Positions 9,090-18,055 of a stretch of DNA of 64,000 nucleotides are shown here, one piece after another. Source of the stretch: Nocardioides sp. (lineage in GTDB: Bacteria > Actinomycetota > Actinomycetes > Propionibacteriales > Nocardioidaceae); NCBI RefSeq assembly GCF_014360585.1, contig NZ_JACIXG010000004.1, positions 61,401 to 125,400 on the forward strand. Direction: 5' to 3'. The translations under genes and the position numbers were made by a program. Under the pieces are notes generated by a model. That model saw only the letters and a program-made list of their open reading frames with translations. It was not told the DNA's origin and ran no database searches. Position 1 is the first letter of the stretch. Every line of letters begins with the position of its first letter.

Positions 9090-9107
9090 TGTCTCGATGT
9101 CAAGATA
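9090..9107. promoter_or_regulatory. MarR-type operator-like palindrome upstream of MFS gene
   Basis: TGTCTCGA-TG-TCAAGATA is an imperfect 8-2-8 palindrome (6 of 8 pairs), ending 13 bases before the TTG start of the MFS gene. Its TCTCGA/TCAAGA core resembles TATCTTGA-type sites bound by some MarR regulators. No regulator gene is adjacent. Confidence 0.35.
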
Positions 9108-9120
9108 GTTTGGAGTCGCC

Positions 9121-10398
9121 TTGTCCGCTGGCATCATCCGGTTGAGGGACAAGGTCCTCTCAGACGACCCGCTCATCCGGGCGATGTCGTACCAGTCGGT
9201 GCTCTCGGCCTTCGCCGAAGGCACCTTTCTCACCGGTTCGGCGGTCTTCTTCACTCAGATCGTCGGCCTCTCCGCCGCACAGGTCGGCCTCGGTCTCACG
9301 ATCGCGGGCGTCGCAACCTTCTTGTTCGCCGTCCCCCTGGGCCGACTCGCGGATCGTCTGGGCACCCGGTTCAGCTGGATCGCGGGTGCCATCCTCCAGG
9401 CGCTGTTGTTCGGCGCCTGGGTGCTGGTCGGCAACTTCGCCGCGTACGTCGCCGTCGAGGTGCTTCTCGCTCTCGCCTCCTCCTGGCAGAAGTCAGGACG
9501 CGACGCCTACCGGATCTCGGTCTTCCCCGCGGCGACCCGGGTGCGCGGGTTCGCCTACATGCGCGCCGCCCGCAACGTCGGATACACACTCGGCGCACTG
9601 GCCAGCGGCCTCGCCCTGGCGGCCGACTCCAACACCCTGATCAAGGCCGTGCCGCTGATGACCGCGGTGGTGCTCCTGGTCAACGCCTACTGGATCTCCC
9701 GGCTCCCCCGCCTCGCCACCGCTGCCTCGCCCGGCGACCTGAAGAGGGACGTACGCGACCGCCTCGGCGCCCTGCGCAACCGGGCGTTCCTCGCCACGAC
9801 GTTCTTCAACGGGGTCCTCGGCAGCCACCAGATCCTGCTCAACGTCGTCATCCCGCTGTGGCTGGTGCAAGAGACCGACGCGCCGCGCGTCCTGCTGGCC
9901 TGGCTGTTCGGCACGAACACCGTCATGGCCGTCGGGCTTCAGGTGATCGCCGCCCGCGGGGTGACCGACGTGACGACGTCGCTGAAGGCCCAGCGCCGAG
10001 GCGCGCTCTGCTTCCTCGTCTCCTGCGCCATCATCGCGGTCACCCACGACACCGTCGGCCTGATCACGATCGCCCTGGTCTGGGTCGGCCACGTGACCGT
10101 CACGGGTGCGGAGCTCTTCCAGTCCGCCGGCGAATGGGGTCTGATCGCCGACCTCTCCGACCCCGAGCACCGCGGCGACTACCAGGGCGCCGCCCAGGTC
10201 GGCCACACCCTCGGCACCGTATGGGCCCCCGCCGCGTACACGTTCCTGGCGATGGAGCTCGGCCACCTCGGCTGGGCCATCATCGCGGGCATCATCGTCA
10301 TCGCCGCGATCGGCGTCCACCCCTCCGCCCGCGCCGCCGAGCGCTACCTCGCGAGGCGGGCGCAGCCTGTCGCTCCGGGCGGGCCCGTTCCGGTGTAA
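9121..10398 (+). CDS. MFS transporter, substrate unknown
   Basis: 425 residues with about 12 hydrophobic segments. The loop after helix 2 has the MFS signature-like PLGRLADRLGTR. TTG at 9121 is used as start because it fits the length and the coding frame opens there. Single-gene transcription unit. The TAA stop lies inside palindromic repeat A1, which may serve as its terminator. The substrate cannot be told from the sequence; drug or metabolite efflux is the usual role of such solitary actinobacterial MFS genes. Confidence 0.8.
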   Translation: MSAGIIRLRDKVLSDDPLIRAMSYQSVLSAFAEGTFLTGSAVFFTQIVGLSAAQVGLGLTIAGVATFLFAVPLGRLADRLGTRFSWIAGAILQALLFGAWVLVGNFAAYVAVEVLLALASSWQKSGRDAYRISVFPAATRVRGFAYMRAARNVGYTLGALASGLALAADSNTLIKAVPLMTAVVLLVNAYWISRLPRLATAASPGDLKRDVRDRLGALRNRAFLATTFFNGVLGSHQILLNVVIPLWLVQETDAPRVLLAWLFGTNTVMAVGLQVIAARGVTDVTTSLKAQRRGALCFLVSCAIIAVTHDTVGLITIALVWVGHVTVTGAELFQSAGEWGLIADLSDPEHRGDYQGAAQVGHTLGTVWAPAAYTFLAMELGHLGWAIIAGIIVIAAIGVHPSARAAERYLARRAQPVAPGGPVPV

Positions 10399-10464
10399 CA
10401 CGTCGTTCGTAGGACTACTCGCCCGTTATAACGACCGGACAGACCTACGAACGACGTGTTACAC
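10393..10464. repeat. Palindromic repeat A, copy 1
   Basis: A 72-base element with perfect 21-bp inverted arms (10393-10413 and 10444-10464; outer ends GTGTAACACG and CGTGTTACAC). The 30-base centre contains the palindrome CGTTATAACG. It includes the stop codon of the MFS gene and lies upstream of the AbiEi/DUF559 gene. Three other copies are at 11621, 12628 and 27680. Confidence 0.95.
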
Positions 10465-10508
10465 CCCCGTGAGCCCCGCAGATCACAGCCACCACGGGCC
10501 AACTGCCA

Positions 10509-10542
10509 TCCACAGTGCTCATCCGGGCCGGGGTTATCCACA
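10509..10542 (+). promoter_or_regulatory. TCCACAG-N18-TTATCCACA element before AbiEi/DUF559 gene
   Basis: TCCACAG at 10509-10515 and TTATCCACA at 10534-10542 (identical to the classic DnaA-box consensus) are followed 52 bases later by the gene start. Exactly the same two motifs with the same 18- and 52-base spacings precede the second gene of this kind (62882-62915). The bases next to the start also agree (CGCA-N-GCTG-N3-CC-ATGAA). Confidence 0.7.
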
Positions 10543-10594
10543 AGGCAGCATCACGCCTCGACGCGATGTCGGTGGGCTCTCGCAGGCTGGCCCC

Positions 10595-11605
10595 ATGAAC
10601 CCACGCATTCAGGCGACCATGGCGTCGAACCACGGCCTCATCACCCGCCAACAGGCAATTCTCTGCGGCCTCGACGCCGACACCATCTACCGCTATCTCA
10701 GGAGTGGGAGATGGCGGGTCATACGCCGCGGCGTGTATGCCGAACGTGCATATGTCGAGAGCATCACCCTGCCCACCGACAGACAGCGGCTTCGTGACCG
10801 GGCCGCGTGCGCCGCGATCACCGTCCCGTTCGTGCGAAGTCACGACACCACTGCGCTCGAGCTCGACATGGGCATCCTCCTGCCACGGAAGCCTCAGACT
10901 CACGTCACTCGCCATCCCGTCGTCGGCGCCCACAACAAGTGGGGCGTGAAGCATCACCTGGCGCCCTACCTCGATAGCCAGCTGACGGAGGCGAACGGAT
11001 TCGAGGTCCTCGGGCCAGCCCGTACGGCCGTCGACATCGCCCGCGAGCACGGCCGCCCCTACGGCGTGGTCGCGATGGACTCCGCTCGACAGATGGGAGC
11101 CTCGGTCAGCGAGCTCCACGAGGTCCTCGAGAACATGCAGCACTGGCCGAACCGTCGACAGGTGCAGGCGGCCATCGAACTCTCCGACGCGGGAGCCGAG
11201 TCGGTCGGCGAGTCCCTCACCCGCGACGTACTCGAAGAGATGGGGCTGACAGGCATCGAGACCCAGTTCGAGATCACAGACGGTGTGCGCACCGCTCGGT
11301 TCGACCTCAGAGTGGGCCGTCACGTCTTCGAGTTCGACGGCCGCGGCAAGTACTTGCCTGCCGCGGACGGCGGTCTCGCGCTCCGCTCGGTCGACGACAT
11401 CCTCGCCGACGAGAAGACGCGGCAGGACTGGGCGCACGGCTTCCATCTCGGCATGTCACGGGTGGAGTGGACGGATCTGTTCGGCCGCAACCGCATCTAT
11501 CTCAAGGATCGCCTGGACCGCGAGTACCGGACGACGTGCCGCGCCTTCGGCACCGACATCTCAGATCTCAAACGGTTCCGCGTCCGACGCTCGCAGGCGG
11601 CTTGA
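10595..11605 (+). CDS. AbiEi-like HTH plus DUF559/Vsr-like nuclease-fold protein
   Basis: 336 residues from ATG at 10595, the start that matches the conserved leader spacing. The N-terminal winged-helix region (ITRQQAILCGLDADTIYRYL, RWRVIRRGVYA) is typical of AbiEi-type antitoxin domains. The C-terminal part (RFDLRVGRHVFEFDGRGKY, about residues 230-250) matches the DUF559/very-short-patch-repair endonuclease-like core with its D...E-x-DG pattern. Such proteins are common in actinobacteria and of unknown function. No partner toxin lies next to it. It is bracketed by palindromic repeats A1 and A2 and has a paralogue at 62968-63900. Confidence 0.75.
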   Translation: MNPRIQATMASNHGLITRQQAILCGLDADTIYRYLRSGRWRVIRRGVYAERAYVESITLPTDRQRLRDRAACAAITVPFVRSHDTTALELDMGILLPRKPQTHVTRHPVVGAHNKWGVKHHLAPYLDSQLTEANGFEVLGPARTAVDIAREHGRPYGVVAMDSARQMGASVSELHEVLENMQHWPNRRQVQAAIELSDAGAESVGESLTRDVLEEMGLTGIETQFEITDGVRTARFDLRVGRHVFEFDGRGKYLPAADGGLALRSVDDILADEKTRQDWAHGFHLGMSRVEWTDLFGRNRIYLKDRLDREYRTTCRAFGTDISDLKRFRVRRSQAA

Positions 11606-11620
11606 TGCCGTGCACCGACC

Positions 11621-11692
11621 ATGTAACACGTCGTTCGTAGGACTACTCGCCCGTTATAACGACCGGATAGACCTACGAACAGCGTGTTACAT
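11621..11692. repeat. Palindromic repeat A, copy 2
   Basis: Same element and orientation as copy 1, 16 bases after the AbiEi/DUF559 stop and 16 before the menA stop, in a convergent gap. Arms 11621-11641 and 11672-11692 differ from perfect pairing only at two adjacent bases (TC versus CT). The centre differs from copy 1 by a single base (GGATAG versus GGACAG). A bidirectional terminator role fits this position. Confidence 0.93.
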
Positions 11693-11708
11693 CCCCTGTC
11701 GGCCGACC

Positions 11709-12584
11709 TCAGACGAACAGCAAAGGTACGCCGACGAGCAGCCCCCACACCAAGGTGGCCAGTCCCGTCTGTTGGAGGACGGGGATCAGACGCGGGCCGA
11801 GGTTGGCGCGGTCGAGGACGGTACGGACGCCCTGAGCGGCGACGACGAGGAAGCCGAGACCGAGCAGCGCCCACCAGGACGTCGCCAGAGCCACGAGCAC
11901 GACGGAGACGGCGGCGAGGGCCACGAGCGCGACGTAGAGCCAACGGGTCCGCGCGTCACCGAGGCGGACGGCGAGGGTGATCTTCCCGGACTCGGTGTCG
12001 CCGGGGATGTCGCGGAGGTTGTTGGCGACTAGGAGCGCGGAGGTGATGGCGCCGATGCCGACGCCGGCCCACAGCGCGCCCCACTCCCAGGTCTGCGTCT
12101 GCACGAAGGTGGTGCCGATGACGGCGACGAGCCCGAAGAAGACGAAGACCATGACCTCGCCGAGGCCGGCGTAGCCGTAGGGGCGTGAGCCGCCGGTGTA
12201 GTACCAGGCCGCGACCATGCAGACCAGGCCCACCACGACCAGCCACCACGCGGAGGTCACCGCAAGCACGAGCCCGGCCACCGCGGCGATCCCGAACGCG
12301 ATGAAAGCCGCACGCTTGACCGATGAGGGAGTCGCGAGACCGGAGCCGGTCAGCCGGAGCGGACCCACGCGCTCGTCGTCGGTGCCGCGGATCCCGTCGG
12401 AGTAGTCGTTGGCGTAGTTGACCGCGACCTGCAGCGCGAGGGCCACGACGAGGGCGAGCAGCGCCTTCCACCAGACCAACCCACCGGCGTACGCAGCCAC
12501 CCCTGTCCCGGCGATGACCGGCGCGAGTGCCGCGGGGAGTGTGCGGGGACGGGCTCCCTGGAGCCACTGAGCGGAAGTTGCCAC
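11709..12584 (-). CDS. menA: 1,4-dihydroxy-2-naphthoate octaprenyltransferase
   Basis: 291 residues from GTG at 12584 (the reading that begins VATSAQWLQGARPRTLP, the usual family start). The membrane prenyltransferase attaches the polyprenyl tail to DHNA in menaquinone synthesis. The Mg-diphosphate binding motif is NYANDYSDGIRGTD, followed by about eight hydrophobic helices. Length matches MenA. The only menaquinone gene in the window, flanked on both sides by palindromic repeat A. Menaquinone is consistent with the respiratory genes nearby. Confidence 0.93.
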   Translation of the reverse strand: MATSAQWLQGARPRTLPAALAPVIAGTGVAAYAGGLVWWKALLALVVALALQVAVNYANDYSDGIRGTDDERVGPLRLTGSGLATPSSVKRAAFIAFGIAAVAGLVLAVTSAWWLVVVGLVCMVAAWYYTGGSRPYGYAGLGEVMVFVFFGLVAVIGTTFVQTQTWEWGALWAGVGIGAITSALLVANNLRDIPGDTESGKITLAVRLGDARTRWLYVALVALAAVSVVLVALATSWWALLGLGFLVVAAQGVRTVLDRANLGPRLIPVLQQTGLATLVWGLLVGVPLLFV

Positions 12585-12627
12585 CCCGCTATTCAACACC
12601 GGCGGCTCATGGCGGGTGTCGCGGGGA

Positions 12628-12697
12628 TGTAACACGTCGTTCGTAGGACTACTCGCCCGTTATAACGACCGGATAGACCTACGAACAGCGTGTTACA
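12628..12697. repeat. Palindromic repeat A, copy 3
   Basis: Nearly identical to copy 2 along its whole length, including the CGTTATAACG centre. It sits between menA and the mmsB stop, which run in the same direction, so it is not limited to convergent gaps. Confidence 0.93.
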
Positions 12698-12777
12698 CGA
12701 GCCCACGCCCGCCCCGAGAACCCAGCGACCCCTGCCCGGGGGGTGGCAGGGGTCGCGGGGTGGGGGTAAGGGATGGA

Positions 12778-14064
12778 TCAGGTCTTCGGCGGATCGTCGG
12801 AGTCGACGCTCAGCTCCGCCTCCATGGCCTCGATCTCCTCGGCCAGCTTGTCCGGCGGCGGAGCGCTGGGCTCGGCGGCCTCGGCACCGGCCCCACCGGA
12901 CCCGGCGGTGCGACGCTTGTTCCACACGTCGAACGCGACGGCGAGCAGGAGCACCAGGCCCTTGATCGCCTGCTGCCAGTCGATGGAGACACCGAGCAGC
13001 GACATGCCGTTGTTGAGGATACCCATGACGAGACCACCGATGATCGCGCCGATGACGGTGCCGACACCGCCGGTGACGGCAGCGCCACCGATGAAGGCGG
13101 CGGCGATCGCGTCGAGCTCGAAGTTGACGCCGGCCTTGGGGTTCGCGGCGGTCAGGCGGGCAGTCGTGACCAGACCGGCCAGACCGGCGAGCAGACCCAT
13201 GTTCGTCATGACCAGGAAGTCGACACGCTTGGTGTTGACACCGGACATCGTGGCCGCGTCGACGTTGCCGCCGATAGCGTAGACGTGCCGACCGAAGACG
13301 GTCTTGTTCATGATGAACGTGTAGATCACGATCAGCCCCGCCAGGATCAGGCCGACGATCGGCAGGCCGCGCGCATCGGCGAGCAGGTAGGCGAAGTACA
13401 TGATCACGATCGACAGCAGCGCCAGCTTCACCACGAAGAGCGGGAAGGACAGGACCTCGAAGTTGTAGGCCGTCTGGGCGTTGCGACGACGGACCTCGAG
13501 GAAGATCAGCACACCGACGGCGGCCACCGCGATGAGAAGCGTCAGGTTGTGGAACCCGGTGTCCGGCCCGATCTCGGGCAGGAAGCCGTTGCCGATCGCC
13601 TTGAACTCCTCGGGCAGACCACCGACGGTCGCGCCCTTGAGCACGACCAGGGTCAGACCGCGGAAGAGCAGCATCGAGGCCAGCGTGACGATGAACGCCG
13701 GGATCCCGACGTACGCCACCCAGAACCCGTGCCAGGCGCCGATGGCGGCACCGATCAGCAGGCCGAGGAAGACGGCCAGCCACCACGGGAAGTCGTACTG
13801 GGTCATCATGATCGCCGAGGCAGCGCCGACGAAAGCGGCCACGGAGCCGACCGAGAGGTCGATGTGGCGCGCCACGATCACGATCACCATGCCGATGGCC
13901 AGGATCAGGATCTGGGCGTTCTGGACGACAAGGTTCGACACGTTGAGCGGCTTGAGCAGCACGCCGTCGGTGGTGATCTGGAAGAGGATGACGATCGCCG
14001 CCAGAGCGATGATCATCCCGTACTGGCGGACGTTCCCGCGCAGCGTGTTGAGCAGGGCATTCAT
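12778..14064 (-). CDS. mmsB: Multiple-monosaccharide ABC transporter permease MmsB
   Basis: 428 residues. Membrane channel of a sugar ABC importer of the ChvE/GguB (xylose/arabinose/galactose-type) family. About ten hydrophobic segments, with the family segment IDLSVGSVAAFVGAASA and a long Gly-rich stretch FIGGAAVTGGVGTVIGA. The C-terminus is polar and acidic. ATG at 14064 follows the mmsA stop by six bases. It completes the chvE-mmsA-mmsB operon and has no second permease, so it should act as a homodimer. Confidence 0.92.
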   Translation of the reverse strand: MNALLNTLRGNVRQYGMIIALAAIVILFQITTDGVLLKPLNVSNLVVQNAQILILAIGMVIVIVARHIDLSVGSVAAFVGAASAIMMTQYDFPWWLAVFLGLLIGAAIGAWHGFWVAYVGIPAFIVTLASMLLFRGLTLVVLKGATVGGLPEEFKAIGNGFLPEIGPDTGFHNLTLLIAVAAVGVLIFLEVRRRNAQTAYNFEVLSFPLFVVKLALLSIVIMYFAYLLADARGLPIVGLILAGLIVIYTFIMNKTVFGRHVYAIGGNVDAATMSGVNTKRVDFLVMTNMGLLAGLAGLVTTARLTAANPKAGVNFELDAIAAAFIGGAAVTGGVGTVIGAIIGGLVMGILNNGMSLLGVSIDWQQAIKGLVLLLAVAFDVWNKRRTAGSGGAGAEAAEPSAPPPDKLAEEIEAMEAELSVDSDDPPKT

Positions 14065-14070
14065 CGGGTG

Positions 14071-15627
<1,557 letters not shown>

Positions 15628-15725
15628 GTCGTTCCTGACTTTCGGCCCGTGAGGCTGACCTGGCGCTCGCGGGAGGGCCCGACAGGCTGAGCCCGGCGCA
15701 GTCGCCGGGCCCAGCCGCGCGGACG

Positions 15726-16811
15726 CTACTTGATCTCGTCGGCGGTGTAGTAGTCGGAGTCGACGAGCACCTTGGTGACGTCCTCCTTGGTGACCACGAC
15801 CGGCTCCAGGAGGTAGGACGGAACGACCTTCTTGCCGTTGTCGTAGGTCTCGGTGTCGTTGACCTCGGGCTCCTCGCCCGCGCCGACGGCGACGATCATG
15901 TCGACGGTCACCTCGGCGAGCTCGCGGGTGTCCTTGAAGATCGTGGAGTACTGCTCACCGGCGTTGATCGACTTGACCGACTGCACCTCGGCGTCCTGAC
16001 CGGTCACGACCGGCAGGTCGGCGGTGGCGTAGCCGTTGCCCTTGAGGGCGGCGATGATGCCGAGCGAGAGGCCGTCGTAGGGCGAGAGCACGCCCTGGAC
16101 CTTCTTGGAGGCGTACGTCTTGGTGAGGATGTCCTCCATGCGCTTCTGCGCCGTGGCGGGGTCCCAGCGCAGGATCGCGGCCTGCTTGAAGTCGGTCTGG
16201 CCGGAGGGGATGACGATCTCGCCCGACTTGATCAGCGGCTCGAGCACCGACATGGCGCCCTCCCAGAAGAAGGTGGCGTTGTTGTCGTCAGGCGATCCAC
16301 CGAAGACCTCGACGTTGTAGGGGCCCTCGCCCTTGGCCTTCAGGCCGTCGACGAGCGAGGTCGCCTGCTGCACACCGACCTCGAAGTTGTCGAAGGTCGA
16401 GTAGTAGTCCACGGCCTCGGTGTCGCGGATGAGGCGGTCGTAGCTGATGATCGGGATGTCCTGCGACTCGGCGGTCTCGAGGACCTCGCCGAGCGCCGTG
16501 CCGTCGATGGCGGCGACCACCAGGACGTCTACGCCCTTGGTGACCATGTTCTCGACCTGCGAGACCTGGGTCGGGATGTCGTCCTCGGCGTACTGCAGGT
16601 CGACCTTGTAACCCTCGGCCTCGAGCTGCTTCTTGATGTTGTTGCCGTCGGCGATCCAGCGCTCCGAGGACTTGGTCGGCATGGCCACACCGACGGTGCC
16701 CTTGTCGCCGCCCTCGCCGCCGCCGTCGCCGCCGCATGCCGCCAGGCCGAGCGCAAGCGCCGCCGCGGTGATCGTGGTGAGTACCTTGCGCACTGACCTG
16801 CTCCATTTCAT
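15726..16811 (-). CDS. chvE: ChvE-type sugar-binding lipoprotein
   Basis: 361 residues. Signal peptide with lipobox LAAC (Cys26), so a membrane-anchored extracellular binding protein. The mature part starts [15 protein letters not shown], typical of the ChvE/XylF periplasmic-binding family, with [17 protein letters not shown] and ISYDRLI ligand-site segments. First gene of the operon with mmsA and mmsB. A palindromic LacI-type site lies 89 bases upstream. The sugar cannot be assigned; family members bind xylose, glucose, galactose or arabinose. Confidence 0.93.
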   Translation of the reverse strand: MKWSRSVRKVLTTITAAALALGLAACGGDGGGEGGDKGTVGVAMPTKSSERWIADGNNIKKQLEAEGYKVDLQYAEDDIPTQVSQVENMVTKGVDVLVVAAIDGTALGEVLETAESQDIPIISYDRLIRDTEAVDYYSTFDNFEVGVQQATSLVDGLKAKGEGPYNVEVFGGSPDDNNATFFWEGAMSVLEPLIKSGEIVIPSGQTDFKQAAILRWDPATAQKRMEDILTKTYASKKVQGVLSPYDGLSLGIIAALKGNGYATADLPVVTGQDAEVQSVKSINAGEQYSTIFKDTRELAEVTVDMIVAVGAGEEPEVNDTETYDNGKKVVPSYLLEPVVVTKEDVTKVLVDSDYYTADEIK

Positions 16812-16899
16812 CTACGGCCACGTCGGTAGATCCACGCGCCGCTGTCGGGGGGTGCCGGAGACCGGCGCATGGGCCGGGTTCCAGGTGGGCCACATCACA

Positions 16900-16917
16900 G
16901 ATGTGAACGCTCACATC
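16900..16917. promoter_or_regulatory. LacI-family operator-like palindrome before chvE operon
   Basis: GATGTGA-ACGC-TCACATC is a perfect 7-bp inverted repeat with a 4-base centre, close to the TGTGAGCGCTCACA pattern of LacI/GalR regulators. It is the only palindrome in the 270-base gap before the sugar operon, so it is a strong candidate for sugar-responsive control. No regulator gene is adjacent. Confidence 0.6.
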
Positions 16918-17084
16918 GACACAGGTTGCCTCTTGAAGTCCGAATGCGTCAAGTGCAGGACGAGGATGTTTCCGACTCGTGACTTACGGGAGACCCCGTT
17001 GATCATCTGCACTCGCACAGGGGGCTCACAGACAAGCCCAGCCAGCAGCTGTCGAGATCGCGCCACGTGAGCGCGATCGCCGGT

Positions 17085-17705
17085 TCACAGGTGACGTACG
17101 CCGACCAACGACCCGGCCCCGCCCGGCCAGGCGACCTCGATCGACTCGGCACCGTCGGCCTGGGTGCCGTCGACGACGCGCTTCACCACGACCACGAAGC
17201 CGCCCGCCTCGAGGTGGGGGTCGGCGCCGTGGGACCGGATCGTGACGCCGTCGAGGTGCGGCACCGCGTCGGGCTCCCAGGAGCCGGTGCCGGCGGCGGT
17301 GACGACGGTGTCGCGGCGCTCCACCAGGCGGCCCTGGTCGTAGATGTCCATCGGCTCCTGGGCCGCGCCGGTGAGGGCGGCCGCCAGCAGCGCCCGGACG
17401 GCGACCGGGTCGGCGCAGGCGTCGTAGACGTAGCGCTTCCCCAGCGCGGAGTGGTCGGTGGTCGCCATCAGGAAGTCGGCGGCGCCGTCGAGGGGGGCCT
17501 CGCGGTAGGAGACCGGCAGATGGACGACGGTCTCGCCGACCTCGAGGAGCACGCACTCGATCCCGACGCGTCCGGCCGGGTCGTCGAACCGGTAGGAGCC
17601 GATCGTGCGGGTCAGGTCACCCTCGCACCACGGCTGGGTGGCGAGCCAGGCGCCGAAGATCTCCTGCTTGTTCGGGGTGAGAGTGGCCTTGTGAACGATC
17701 GACAT
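17085..17705 (-). CDS. Maltokinase N-terminal cap-like (CG0192-type) protein
   Basis: 206 residues, soluble, starting MSIVHKATLTPNKQEI. The pattern of an early aromatic-rich strand region (TIGSYRFDDPAGRVGIE), then VHLPVSYREAPL and a GKRYVYDACADP segment matches the stand-alone maltokinase-cap domain proteins of actinobacteria. The biochemical role is unknown; association with trehalose/glycogen metabolism is inferred only from the domain name. Located 17 bases after the DUF4229 gene on the same strand, so possibly the last gene of the cytochrome c maturation transcript. Confidence 0.6.
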   Translation of the reverse strand: MSIVHKATLTPNKQEIFGAWLATQPWCEGDLTRTIGSYRFDDPAGRVGIECVLLEVGETVVHLPVSYREAPLDGAADFLMATTDHSALGKRYVYDACADPVAVRALLAAALTGAAQEPMDIYDQGRLVERRDTVVTAAGTGSWEPDAVPHLDGVTIRSHGADPHLEAGGFVVVVKRVVDGTQADGAESIEVAWPGGAGSLVGVRHL

Positions 17706-17722
17706 GACCGTTGTCTAACAGG

Positions 17723-18055
17723 TCAGGACACCTTGTGGCTATCGCCTTCTCCGTTGGAGGTCTTGCCGGTGTCGGCGTCGGTGTCGGCGTCGGTCTCGGT
17801 GTCGATCTCCGAGTCCTCCTTGGCACGGGCAGCCTCGACCGCCCTCGCCGCCCGGGCCTCGACCTTCTCGGCGAACGCCCGCCGCTGCGGGTCGAGCACG
17901 AAGAAGGAGAGGATCCCGCTGATCACGAAGGCCACGATCACCGAGAGGAAGATGTCGACCTCGCCGGCGACCAGCGACCAGACGCCCGCCACGATGCCGA
18001 AGGTGGCGACCAGCGACAGCAGCCGCAGGCCGGTGTAGATCAAGAACTCTTTCAT
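17723..18055 (-). CDS. DUF4229 small membrane protein
   Basis: 110 residues; ATG at 18055 overlaps the ccsB stop by four bases. Two hydrophobic helices (LLSLVATFGIVAGVWSLVAG and FLSVIVAFVISGILSFFVL) are followed by DPQRRAFAEKVEARAARAVEAA, predicted helical and charged, and an Asp/Thr-rich acidic tail. This layout matches DUF4229 proteins, which commonly lie near ccs and men genes in actinobacteria. Function unknown. Confidence 0.8.
   Translation of the reverse strand: MKEFLIYTGLRLLSLVATFGIVAGVWSLVAGEVDIFLSVIVAFVISGILSFFVLDPQRRAFAEKVEARAARAVEAARAKEDSEIDTETDADTDADTGKTSNGEGDSHKVS

Noticed and set aside
10534..10542. DnaA box as a possible replication origin
   Set aside because: Only isolated single boxes occur (here and at 62907), with no dnaA, dnaN, rpmH or box cluster nearby.
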